This document shows, piece by piece, positions 1 to 10,306 of a stretch of DNA of 18,040 bases. The stretch's first letter is position 1, and the number at the start of each line of letters is the position of its first letter. The notes under the pieces were generated by a model. That model saw nothing but the letters and a program-made list of their open reading frames with translations. It was not told where the DNA came from and did no database searches. This DNA comes from Nephromyces sp. MM_2019 (taxonomy: Eukaryota > Apicomplexa > Aconoidasida > Nephromycida), in assembly GCA_015657535.1 (NCBI GenBank), contig JADHZB010000487.1, forward strand, positions 1-18,040, written 5' to 3'. A program made the position numbers and the translations under genes.

Positions 1-85
1 TGTGTGTGTGTGAGTGTGTGTGTGTGTGTGTGAGTGTGTATGTGTGAGTGTGTATGTGTGTATTGTATTTGTATGTGTGTGTGTA
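1..85. repeat. TG microsatellite
   Basis: Imperfect (TG)n with TGAG and TATG interruptions runs from the window edge to the stop codon of the minus-strand gene beginning at position 86. On the strand of that gene it would be a CA-rich 3' flank or 3' UTR. No coding signal is visible in it. Confidence 0.9.
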
Positions 86-370
86 TTAGATTACATTATC
101 AATGGCTAAACATTTTTCTAGTTCAAGTTGAATAACTCCTCTCTTAAAATAATTTTGAAGTTTTGGGTCATCAATTTCTTCCGTCAAATTAATGTGTAAA
201 TTTTCATCTATATATCTGAGGGCCTAAATATATATATATATATGTGTGTAGATGTGTGTGTGTAGGTGTGTATGTGTATATGTGTTTATGTGTGTGCGTG
301 TTTTCTGTGTGTGTGTTTTTTCTGTGTGTGTGTATACCTAGTTGTTTGTATGTATGAGTATAGATATATA

Positions 371-402
<32 letters not shown>

Positions 403-499
403 AGGTGTGTGTGTGAAGGTGTGTATGTGTATATGAGTTTATGTGTGTGTGTGTTTTCTGTGTGTGTGTATACCTAGTTGTTTGTATGTATGAGTATAG

Positions 500-537
<38 letters not shown>

Positions 538-1374
538 AATATACACATACATATTGTGTAAATAAAGTGTGTAATTACCGATTGTGCATTGTGGGGATAA
601 AGTGAACAATAAGATGTAAGGCGTATAAACAAATCAATATCTAATTTCCCCTCTGAAATAAAAAGGGTAATATATATGTGTGTATGAGTTTATTCCTATA
701 ATTTTTATTATAATTTGTGTGTATCAATAACCAAATATTTTGTGTGTGTGTGTGTTTGGGTGTGTGTGTGGTGTGTGAATGTGTGTGTGTGTGCGTGGGG
801 GCTTGTGTGTTTGTGTGTGTGTGTGTTGGGGTGCAAGTGTGTGCAACTTTAAGTGTATATATATATATATATATATATATAGGTGTGTGTGTGTGTATGT
901 ATGTTGAAACCTTTCTTGATATTCGATAAACTCATCTGTTGTGAGTCTATTGGCTGACCACATAAAATTAATTCCCAATTCTTTAATAAAGTCATTTGGT
1001 TTACCTATTCATTGTATATAAATGTGTATCTATAGTGTGTGTGTGTGTGTGTGTGTGTATGTTTATTATGTGTGTGTGTTTATTATGTGTGTCTGGGTGT
1101 ATCTGAATATATCATCTATATATTTATGAGTGCTTGTATATATATATATGTGTGTATTTGTATATATATATATGTGTGTATTTGTATATATAGGTGTGTG
1201 TGTGTTTGTTAGATTGGTTTGTGTGTATCTGGGTATATATACATATGTGTGTGTGTATAACCTGATCTATAATATTTGATTGACCTTTCTTAGAGGATTT
1301 GAGAAATTTTTTAATAAATGTGTAATTCTCAAATTTACTGTCCCTATTATTAATGAGCCCTGAGTAGATAAATG

Positions 1375-1406
<32 letters not shown>

Positions 1407-2866
1407 ACACATATACACATATATGAACACATACATGCATACGCTTATTTTCAAAAATAAACACATACACACACAAATACATACACACACAAATACATAC
1501 ACATACAAACTCATATACACACATACAAACTCATATACACACATACATACACGCACATACACACATATATACACATATATATATATACACATGCAAACTC
1601 ATATACACACATACACACTCATGTACACACATACACACTCATGTACACACATACATACACGCACATACACACATACATACACATATATATATACACATAC
1701 GCACTCATATACACACATACATACATACATATACACACATACACACATACATATACACACATACACATACACACATACACACATACACATACACACAAAT
1801 ATAGTAGTTGAGAATTATGTATATGAATATATACACACATTTATTCTTAATTAATTTATAAGCAAAGATTTGTTGTTAATGTGTGTGTATATACATACCA
1901 TGGTAGATGATGTTTGTGCCCATATCTTGTATGGCACGATTTAAGGCTGAAAAGTTGTTAAATTGTGTGTGTATAATATAGGGTGTACTCATGTAGGATA
2001 TATTTAAAAATAGTGTGTATTACACAAGGTATATGTGTATAAGGATAGAGGCTGTGTGTGTTTATAGAAATAGAGTGTGTGTATGTGTGTGTGTGATTAA
2101 ATATATATCTGTTGAGGATTATTTTAATATACCATTTTTGGCTGTAGGAGCTTGACCTTTGCCCGATATCTATATTATACACACACATTTGACATATTTA
2201 ATTTATTAAATTATATGTATATACATACAAAAGTAAACTATTGAGGACACACACAAACATCTCAATAAATACACCCACACATAAACCTCTCAATAAATAC
2301 ACCCACACATAAACCTCTCAATAAGTACACACCCACACACACAATACACTCCCACATACAATACACCCACACACACAATATACTCCCACATGCAATACAC
2401 CCACACACACAATATACTCCCACATGCAATACACCCACACACACAATATACTCCCACATACAATACACCCACACACACAATACACTCCCACATACAATAC
2501 ACCCACACACACAATACACTCCCACATACAATACACCCACACACACTCAATATACCCACACACATACACCCACACACACTCAATATACCCATACACACGC
2601 ACAATTCCCCCCTACACACAATACACACACACACATACATAGAGCATTACCAAATTTCCGTCTAATTTCCAATTCACTGTATATTCATAAAATTCATTTT
2701 TTGATTTATTTGATGTTTTTAAAATATTTTTTGTTAAGTTAAATTCGTTTGGTTTGAAATAATTAAATAATTCATTATATAATGCACACATTGATTTAGA
2801 GGCAAATTCATGTGTTAAATTTTTACACACAAATACATGTTTAGAGGTAGATAGAAATTTTTGCAT
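86..2866 (-). CDS. Seven-exon gene of unknown function
   Basis: I do not recognise the protein. On the minus strand, coding islands join through GT-AG junctions: 2866-2651 (72 codons from a possible start Met, MQKFLSTSK), 2169-2133, 1946-1899, 1359-1285, 1004-911, 652-579 and 223-86 (ending IDNVI, then TAA). Phases agree at every junction except 911 to 652. There exon 5 ends after two bases of a codon, while the open frame of exon 6 needs one. A missed microexon would fix this. If the two are joined directly, the frame shifts and stops after about six codons (...ERGEIRY). The product is roughly 225 residues, mostly soluble and helical in appearance, for example SGKGQAPTAKNALNRAIQDM and LFIRLTSYCSLYPHNAQSAL. 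No catalytic motif or membrane segment is seen. The start is uncertain: an acceptor AG lies three bases before the ATG, so more 5' exons may exist. Introns are filled with TG/CA and TA repeats. Confidence 0.6.
230..535. repeat. Tandem duplication of a TG/TA block in an intron
   Basis: Two copies of a block of about 140 bp lie in the last intron of the minus-strand gene. Each has a TA run, a TG run, a GTTTTCTGTGTG element, then TATACCTAGTTGTTTGTATG and a second TA run. The unique segment TATACCTAGTTG occurs near 332 and again near 468. The copies differ by small indels, such as an extra TTTTTCTG in the first. Confidence 0.85.
665..900. repeat. TG microsatellite with a TA core, intronic
   Basis: Compound (TG)n and (TA)n between the exons at 579-652 and 911-1004. 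The short non-repeat patch around 710-740 has no convincing exon, although a microexon is needed somewhere in this interval to repair the reading phase of the gene. Confidence 0.85.
1020..1258. repeat. TG and TA microsatellite, intronic
   Basis: A TG run at 1033-1060, a repeated TTATTATGTGTGTG, then three copies of a 24-bp-scale unit made of TTTGTATATATATATG and TGTGTA near 1132-1195. It lies wholly within the intron between exons 911-1004 and 1285-1359. Confidence 0.85.
1376..1800. repeat. TA run followed by long CA/ACAT array, intronic
   Basis: About 25 bp of (TA)n is followed by roughly 360 bp of CA, ACATAC and ACTCATATAC units, including duplicated CATACACACTCATGTACACA segments near 1610-1650. 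Strand bias is opposite to the TG arrays to the left. The long open frames on both strands here are repeat translations. It lies in the intron 1360-1898. Confidence 0.9.
2250..2640. repeat. Two adjacent minisatellites, 28 bp and 34 bp units
   Basis: First come about three copies of a 28-bp unit built on CTCAATAAATACACCCACAC (2262-2335). Then come about six copies of a 34-bp unit containing ATACTCCCACATGCAATACA with small substitutions (2335-2560), then degenerate CTCAATATACCCACAC copies. They fill the first intron of the minus-strand gene. They look like a CRISPR array only superficially, because there are no unique spacers. Confidence 0.9.
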
Positions 2867-2884
2867 TGGCTTGTTATATAAATT

Positions 2885-3290
2885 GATAAAAATGTGTGTG
2901 TCTGTGTGTGATGGGTGGGTGGGTCTGGGTGTGGTGTGTGGTGTGTGTGTGTGTGTAGGGTGGGGGGGAGGTGAAGGGCTTGGTTGTATGTGTGTGTGTG
3001 TGTGTGTGTGTGGTGGGGGTGGGTGAGTGGATATGTCGTTGCGTATAGTGAGTGGTTGGTATATATATGGGTGCTTGAAATTGAGTAGGTGGGTGGGTAT
3101 ATGTATATATATACATACATATGTGTGTGTGTGTATGTGTGTGTGTATGTGTGTGTGTGTGTCTGTGTGTGTGTGTGTGTGTGTATGAGTATGTGTGTGT
3201 GTGTGCGATATCAAGGTTTAGGCGTGTATATGTGCAAGTGTGTGCATGTTTGTGTGACTGTGTGTTAGTATAGGTTTTTAGGTTGATGTG
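2885..3290. repeat. TG/GGGT-rich low-complexity tract
   Basis: Plus strand reads (TG)n with GGGTGGGTGGG and GGTGGGGGTGGG segments near 2918-3022, then pure TG runs near 3120-3210. The G-run segments are the most G-rich stretch in the window. Minus-strand frames here read as Thr-His-Pro runs and are not credible proteins. Confidence 0.85.
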
Positions 3291-4776
3291 TATGTATATA
3301 GGTAAAAGGTAAGTGTGTATATGGAATAATGTGTAATCATGGTGCTTATAAGTTTGGTGTTTGTGTGTATAGATTTTTGAGCTATGTGTATAAGGTTAAG
3401 ATATATATATATATATATGTCTAGTTGATGGTTTTGATGTGTGTGTGTAAATTTCAAATGTGCATATATGAAATTTGATGTGTGTGTGTGTAAATAATAT
3501 AGTATATATCAAATTTACTATGAATATTCAAATGTCCAGTGTGTAAAATTGATAATAATCTAATGTGTACAGCTCATAATACGCCAATGTTTGAAATTTG
3601 TGATTCATTTTGTAAAATTTATGAGTTTGTGTGTCTGAGTTTACACACAGATTAAATATCTATCCCGTGCTTATGTTGACTATTTTAATGTTTAGAATTT
3701 AAAAATATAAAAATTTTGATTTTGGAAATAGTTTATACACTTTAAATACTAATAATTGTATATGTACATGTGTGCGTGTGTGTTTGTTTGTGTATGAATG
3801 TGTATTTGATATCTACATATATTTGTGTGTGTGCTTTGAATATATATATAAATATATATATAATTAAATATATGCGTGTGTGTGCGTGTATAATTTGTAT
3901 TTATACATTTGTAAGTATGCTTGTCATTTATGGATGTGTGTGTGTAAGTTCTGGTGTGTTTGTGTTTATGTGTGTGTCGTGGGTATATGTATTTGTAGGT
4001 GTATCGTGGGCAAGTGTGTGAGTATGTGTGTGTCTGTGTCTGTATGTGTGTGTGTTTGTAGCTGTGTGTGTTATAGGTATGAATGTATGTTATGAGAAGT
4101 TTGTATACATATATTTTGTTGATATTTTTCAAGTGTAAATTTTGCTGAAGTTATATTCTGTGTATATATTGAAATTGTTATATGTTTATTATATACACAG
4201 TACTATGTGTGTAAACTATGAGTGCGGTGTATAAATTTACATACAAATTGATTATTGCCTGATATAATTGTCATATATGTATATATATACATATGTGTGT
4301 CTTTGTGCTATGCTTATGTTTGATGTTATATATCTATATGTGAGTAATATATAAATATCAGTACAAGTAATTAAATATGTGTATATTTTGTTTAAACTTT
4401 GTGTGTGCATTGTATAAATTTATAAATATATTTACATACGTTGGTTAACTTATTAAATTTTAAATTAACTAGTGCTTGTTTATTTGCAAATTTATGTTAA
4501 TATCAAGTTGTTAACTAAATTACGTATAAAACAATTAGTAGATATATCTCAAATTTTAATATATATACATATATTATAAATAATTTTCAATGAAATTTAC
4601 ATTCATTTACACATTTCAACATATTAAAAATATATTTATACACATTTTTCATATATAAATTATGTATTCTTAATATATTTTTCACACCTTTCAGAAATTG
4701 ATTAAGTTCACTTTTTACACATTTTTAAAACAATTTTGAAACAATTTTTTCATTCAATTTTTGATGTAATTTTTTT

Positions 4777-4852
4777 ACACATTTTTGACACAATATTAAC
4801 AAAATTTATACACATTTTTGACACAATATTAACAAAATTTATACACATTTTT
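4777..4852. repeat. 33-bp tandem duplication
   Basis: Two exact copies of a 33-bp unit (4777-4809 and 4810-4842), beginning ACACATTTTTGACACAATAT, plus the first ten bases of a third copy. It sits in AT-rich intergenic sequence. Confidence 0.9.
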
Positions 4853-5750
4853 GGATTATTTCAACACATCTCTATAGTTTAGGAGTAGATTATCAAAAAT
4901 GAAATAAATATGTTTTATTGAGGTTATTATAAATATAATTTAATTGAATAGTCTTATGTAATATCTTGATTATTACTTTTACATATAATCTAAGTTTAAG
5001 TTTATAAAGATTTCCAATCATGTTATATTGATACACACACACTCGTAAAGTTTTCATCATTACTCTTTACATCTATTTTAATAGATACACATCTAATTTA
5101 AAAAAATATAATTATATATCTATACGTATGTATAATTATATAAGCTATCCAAGTGTATTATAAATATATGTGTGACAAATTTTAATCTAAATAACATATG
5201 TTTCAAATATGTAAAGCAATATGAATATGTTATATAAAATGTATAACCAATTAATTTTATGTTATATATATATATATATAAATGTGTGTGTGCTATAAAT
5301 GTATATGTAAATATGTACGCATATATATGTAATTATATAATATATATATATGTAAATATATAGTTAGAAATTAATATCAAATATTATCAAATGTATATCA
5401 AATGAGTAAAACATATAGTTTATATTAAACATCCAAACATCTTCTTCTCTTTCAATTATATGCTTCAGTTCTAATAAATAAATTCCCTAAAATATATAAA
5501 TAATGATTCTCTGATTTCTTCATTAATTAGATTTTGTACAATTTGTTCGTGTTTTTGTTAAATTTTATCAAATTATATGTGTATATATAATGTGTGTGTA
5601 TATATCTATGATTATATAATATTATTATTATATACCTTAAGAGGTCTAAATGAATACATATCAAATGAAGGAGATATAATTGACTATATTATATACCAAT
5701 TACAATTATCATCATCATCATCCATTACCTTATTATATAATTCGTTATAA

Positions 5751-7090
5751 ATGAAGGAAAGTAATTCAAAAAATATAAAAAGGTAAAGATATAGGTTATT
5801 ACATTACATTTGTTATATCACTGCAACAACTTCATCACCATTTTAACTTTATTCTAAGGATATACAACACCAAAAGTTATTTATTAGTGAAACGCTCTTA
5901 TCTTTTCATCCAAACACATAAAATATCAACGCTTATACCAAAAAAATTTTCCTTGTTTTTACTAAGGATGTGAAAATTGGGAAAAATTATTACTTCTACT
6001 ATATCAACGAAATTAAAAAAACTTTTATATTTATTCATATTTTCAAGACAAATATTTTGATGCGTTATCTATTATGAACTTTCTCTTAATGTGATATCAA
6101 AATTTTTGTATAATGCACAATTTTTTAAAGTAACATGAACTAATTAAATCAAAATTGTGAATATGAAGGAATGAATATATGCAGTTATTATATTGATATA
6201 TATATATATGATCATTAAACCCCAGAATTTTTTAGTTCTTAATTATAATTGATAGCACCACACACATCTATTACTAATTTTATAGTATAGTTTGTATTTC
6301 CAACATTCACTCACTTCAATAGTTGATCATGTACATTTCTAACAAATAAATATACATCTGAAAATATTATTTTGAAAATCTTTCTTAGATTAGGTTTGGG
6401 TGCTAAACCAATCGGTGAACTTGAACCCGAACTAGCTACTCTTAAGAAGAGATTGTGGATAAAATCAGCACCAGAGAAAATCACACATGTAAGCTATTAT
6501 AAGCCCCATTTAATCAAAGATTTAATTATTCCCTAAATTATTAATAGAAAAAACAAAGGGAAGACAATTTTGAAGATGGGGAAAGTCGATTTAATTTTCT
6601 GAGTCGTTCAATCTCTGAAAAGAAATCAGCCAGCAATTTTGAATCAGAAGAGAAAGAAAATAAAAAACGAAAGAAAGAAAAAACTTTGGAAAAGAAAGCA
6701 GAAATCCCAACGAAGAATGACTCTATCGAATCGGAAACGACACAGGTAAATCTTACAAGTAATGAAGTCCAAAATCCTAGCTCAAGTATACTTTCATCAC
6801 AAATGGAAACGAATCTACACACATCGATACAACCGGAAATGAATTTAGACAATCCCAATAATTTTGGAAATAAATCGAATGTATACATAGATTCAAAATC
6901 GAATCCATATGAAGATGTAATTCATAGGAGAAGGACTGTAAAAGTGAAATATATTGAGAAAGAAGTAAAAAAAGATGGCCAGATTACAAAAGTCACAGAA
7001 AGGAAAACAAAAATGCGTTCAAAACAAAAAAATTTGAGACGTGATAACCGACCCGCACATTTGGTAAGTAAATTTTGGTTACTTTAAAAT

Positions 7091-7122
<32 letters not shown>

Positions 7123-7187
7123 ATACCAAAATGAATACATTTATTTTGCAGAAACCGAATTATCTAAACCTAAAATCTAACCAATGA
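5751..7187 (+). CDS. Lysine/glutamate-rich, probably nuclear protein (4 exons)
   Basis: Exons 5751-5782, 6389-6488, 6548-7063 and 7152-7187 join in perfect phase through introns starting GTAAAG, GTAAGC and GTAAGT and ending TTAG, ATAG and GCAG. The result is a complete 227-residue protein from ATG to TGA. The N-terminus reads MKESNSKNIKRLGLGAKP. The LGLGAKP stretch resembles the end of a G-patch, but no full G-patch precedes it. Residues about 45-110 are highly charged with K/E/S runs (ENKKRKKEK). Residues about 110-170 are Asn/Ser-rich and probably disordered. The C-terminal 50 residues are strongly basic and look conserved: RRRTVKVKYIEKEV, then KMRSKQKNLRRDNRPAHLKP. Basic clusters suggest a nuclear or nucleolar RNA-related role, which is inference only. 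The family is not identified. Exon 3 is the longest repeat-free exon in the window (516 bp). Confidence 0.72.
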
Positions 7188-7421
7188 AATATGTGAATAT
7201 TTTTTAATATCAAGACCTTTTATATATTTTTCATATATATAATATATATATATATTTAAATATATATAATTTGGTTTTTTTGATACATATATACAGAGTA
7301 ATTAATAATATGTGTAATGTATTTAGAACTTTCCCATCTGATACAAATTTTTTATTAACAAATTCGAAATTTTTTCAAAATTTTCAAAATAAATTTAAAA
7401 TTAATAAAACAAGTTTCAATA
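7188..7421. other. Convergent 3' intergenic gap
   Basis: Only 234 bp separate the stop codons of the plus-strand gene ending at 7187 and the minus-strand gene ending at 7422. The gap is AT-rich with a self-complementary ATATAT block near 7230-7270 that could form hairpins in either transcript. No gene is seen in it. Polyadenylation signals cannot be assigned with confidence. Confidence 0.6.
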
Positions 7422-10306
7422 TTATGGGATTATAATATTTTCCATTCTTCTTAAAATACTTGACTTGTATGTCCCATATCTTATAAAATATGACTCTTCA
7501 CCTTGTATTTAGAAAAACACATTTATGAAGAAATTTTAATATAAATTATGTGCAAAAGAAAATTAGATTTACCTTTCAATTTCATTCCTCCTTCTCTAAG
7601 AATAAGTAATGCAATGGTCGTTGAACGAATTGGTATTATTGTATACTCAAGAATATCTATAACCTAATGAAATAAATATAACACTTATAAAGTGCGTGAA
7701 AAAAAACAAAAAAGAGTTGTATTTTTAAACGAGTTTTAATGTATAAATTAAAGCTGTTTACATTTATTTACATCTGAAATTTCTCACAACTTATCCATTA
7801 TGAAGATTATATTTATACACACAAAACATTAGTTAAATACATTATATACCCAAGATAAAAACACATAATATTTCACATTAAAAAAAAAAAATACACACAT
7901 AGAAATCTCAAAAACACATAAGCATATACATATTTCAAAAACGCACACACATGCATATTTCAAAAAGATACACACAATTTTATCATCACCTGTAGGATTG
8001 ATTTAGAGCGATAGCGCTGTTTGGGTGTGTTGTCAAAAATTAAATTTTCATATTCGTTTTGTAAATGATTAATTATATCGAAATTAATTTTGTAATAACC
8101 TGTTGAGTTATTAAATTCAAGTCTTTCATCACCCTTTGGTACACACCTTTCCAAAATAGAATCAATAATACACACACACACACATTTTGATGTGTATATG
8201 TATATGTGTGTGTGTTTATTATTGATTCTATTGTGTGTGTGTTATGTGTGTGTATGTATGTGCGTGTATATGGGGGTGTGTGTGTATGCATGTATATATA
8301 TAAAAACGTACATATGTGTTTGAGATAATAAATGTGTATATCTATATGTGTATAGGTATAGAAATTTCAGAAATAACTATACATTGTCTAGTGTGATTTT
8401 TTGGATATATTTGAACATATAATGAGGAGATGTTAGAAATATTCACCTATATTTACTACGATCAAGGTAAACTCTATCAAGTGATTTAAATTTTAAGCGA
8501 AAATCGTCAATATTTTTAGGGTAAAACCAAGTGGCTTTTATTCGTGTGTGCTGTGTGTTTACTGTTTTGATTTTATTATAATTTGTGTTGATATTTTCCT
8601 TATTTTTATATCTCAAAACGGCCTCTGAATTCAATAAATTTATTTATTTAAATCTCATCAAGTGTATACAAAGAGGGTCATTATATAGGCTGTATGTATA
8701 ATGTCAATTTAAGTGTGTATATATGGGAATTCAATGTGTGTGTGGAAATATGTGTTGTACTTACTATATAAATTCATTCCATTGAGCTTTCACTATACAC
8801 TATGCACACCCATGATACAAACATGGCACATAACACACATCTCATGTACACACATATATCACACATCACACGCACAGACATCACACATCAAAAACATCGA
8901 ACACATAACGCATCACACATAGCCAACACAACGCATCACAAATAAATAACACACACATAACTATAACCAATAACAAATATACATCTGACAACAATCCAAC
9001 CAACTATATGAGTAAAATACACACACATTAGCACCTTCAAAATCAGAATTGGTTGTAGTAAGTGGGGAGATAGAAAAGTCTGGCCATGAATGTAAGTGTT
9101 GCCCACATGTGTGTGTTATATTAGAGTTTTTCAATTGAGATAAATGTTTGGGTAATCTATCGATTTCAGTGTTTGTGTGTCTTTGATAATTATTTTTATA
9201 TAAGCAAATAAACAATGAATTTTCTACACATTTCCAAGTTCTTTGTTTTGTGTAATTTTCTGCCTCCAAAATGCCCAATTTATTAAAAATTAAAATAAGG
9301 AAGAAAATGATATTACTTGTACGATTTATTGTTTGGGTATAACCCATTTTATCAAGTATTTCAATTCTAACATTATGGGTTAGATAAAGTTTTGATAAAA
9401 TATGATGTAAAAATAGTTGAAGAGATGAGAAATAGTAAGGGGGCAAGTTAATAAAGGGTGAAGATGGTGTTAGAGAAAGTGTTGAAAATGTTGAAATTTG
9501 ATGAAATTTTTTTTTTCAATATAGTGTATATACAAATGGTAATGGAAAAATTTTTTAATTATGGTTACACACACACATACAATCAACACCCGCATGGACA
9601 CTCACACACACACACGTATGCATACACACACAAACACATAAACATACACACAACACATATACACACAAACGCATACACACACATATATATATACATATAT
9701 ATATATATAAGCACACAAACTCATTTCATAACACATAGCGCATCATACACACAAGGTTCAATCACACACTATCGCACATGATTTATTCACACAATATCAC
9801 GTACATAATATTAACACAGTATTACATATATGTTTTATATATCACATAAATTATACATAATTAATTAAAACACAATATGGCACACATAATACACCCAAAA
9901 CTCATACGTTACACCATGCTAAACACATTATTATACACATGATTAAACATTATTAAAACCATTGTTACACACTCAAATATATATAAAGCACCCACACACA
10001 TTATGAGTATTATTTCTCTTATATATATACATACATACACAAGCATATATGTGTCATTACTACACACACAATAATATATATATATATATATATATACATA
10101 TTATGCATCAAAGATTTACACATTTCTTATTGAATAAAAATAAGTTTGATTGTGTGTATATATACATTATTCGAAATTTGAAACAATACTTTGTGTATAA
10201 CTATAGATATGTATATACCTTAGTATATACAAAAATATGTGTGTGAAATTCATATATGCTTTGTATTTACCATGCGTTCATGTTGGATTGATGTTATTCT
10301 ACCAGA
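7422..10306 (-). CDS. Multi-exon gene of unknown function, 5' end open
   Basis: I do not recognise the family. Seven minus-strand islands join with matching phase at every junction: 10306-10271 (SGRITSIQHERM), 10200-10166 (LYTKYCFKFRI), 9366-9035, 8624-8447, 8146-7990, 7663-7573 and 7501-7422 (ending NIIIP, then TAA). Donors are GTAAAT, GTATAT, GTGCTA, GTGAAT, GTGATG and GTAAAT. Acceptors include ATACAG, CTATAG, TTTAG-like and TTCAG. The joined product is about 302 residues. Features include a hydrophobic stretch NIIFFLILIFNKLGILEAE, possibly membrane-buried or a buried helix, a mixed polar region with ATWFYPKNIDDFRLKF, and a C-terminal part with EYTIIPIRSTTIALLILREG. No start codon was found upstream of 10306. 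If the two first exons are wrong, translation could begin at the ATG at 9347 (MGYTQTINRTS). Introns contain TG/CA arrays and a large inverted repeat. Confidence 0.6.
8155..8232. repeat. Inverted repeat beside a splice acceptor
   Basis: Left arm 8155-8170 (AATAGAATCAATAATA) is an exact reverse complement of right arm 8217-8232. The arms are extended inward by CACACA facing TGTGTG, so a hairpin of about 25-28 bp with a loop of about 20 bases is possible. It lies in the intron 8147-8446 of the minus-strand gene, ending about 8 bases upstream of the acceptor AG at 8147-8148. Confidence 0.85.
8795..8965. repeat. Degenerate ACAC/CATCACACA tract, intronic
   Basis: Imperfect repeats of CACATCACAC and ACACATAACGCATC lie between the exons at 8447-8624 and 9035-9366. 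Open frames here are repeat translations. Confidence 0.8.
9569..9780. repeat. CA-rich tract with a TA core, intronic
   Basis: ACACACATAC-type repeats with a (TA)n block near 9684-9710, inside the intron 9367-10165 of the minus-strand gene. It is followed to about 10100 by AT-rich sequence with scattered ACACAC and no exon that I can support. Confidence 0.8.

Larger units (their letters stand above)
2870..5750. other. Long region without a convincing gene
   Basis: From 2885 to about 4110 the plus strand is GT-rich, with long TG runs at 2890-3010 and 3120-3210 and several (TA)n patches. From about 4110 to 5750 the sequence is very AT-rich with scattered ACACATTTT and TATATA motifs. A 26-codon ORF on the minus strand near 3530-3620 (MNHKFQTLAYYE) is the best coding candidate, but its possible donor leaves a phase that does not fit the exon at 2651-2866. 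The region lies upstream of both flanking genes, which diverge, so promoters are expected here. No specific element can be named. Confidence 0.6.

Noticed and set aside
1372..1854. Long ORFs reading as Thr-His, Tyr-Ile or Cys-Val runs (also at 717-978, 2262-2665, 13081-13757, 14261-15149)
   Set aside because: They are translations of CA/TG/TA repeats, which contain few stops. They have no protein-like composition and overlap on both strands.
2335..2560. CRISPR-like regular array
   Set aside because: Units are contiguous copies with no unique spacers, inside an intron of a eukaryotic gene, and no cas genes are present.
3530..3620. Minus-strand ORF MNHKFQTLAYYE as the first exon of the leftmost gene
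   Set aside because: Its only usable donor leaves phase 2, which does not fit the acceptor and frame of exon 2869-2651.
5940..6050. Possible extra plus-strand exon (CENWEKLLLLYQ) upstream of 6389
   Set aside because: It ends in a stop without a good donor, and the exon 5751-5782 already joins 6389 in phase.
6541..6888. Minus-strand ORF of 115 codons with Phe/Ser/Leu composition
   Set aside because: It is the antisense shadow of the Lys/Glu-rich exon 6548-7063.
10105..10246. Plus-strand ORF MHQRFTHFLLNKNKF
   Set aside because: It overlaps, on the other strand, an exon (10200-10166) that fits a seven-exon phase chain. No splice partner for the plus reading was found.
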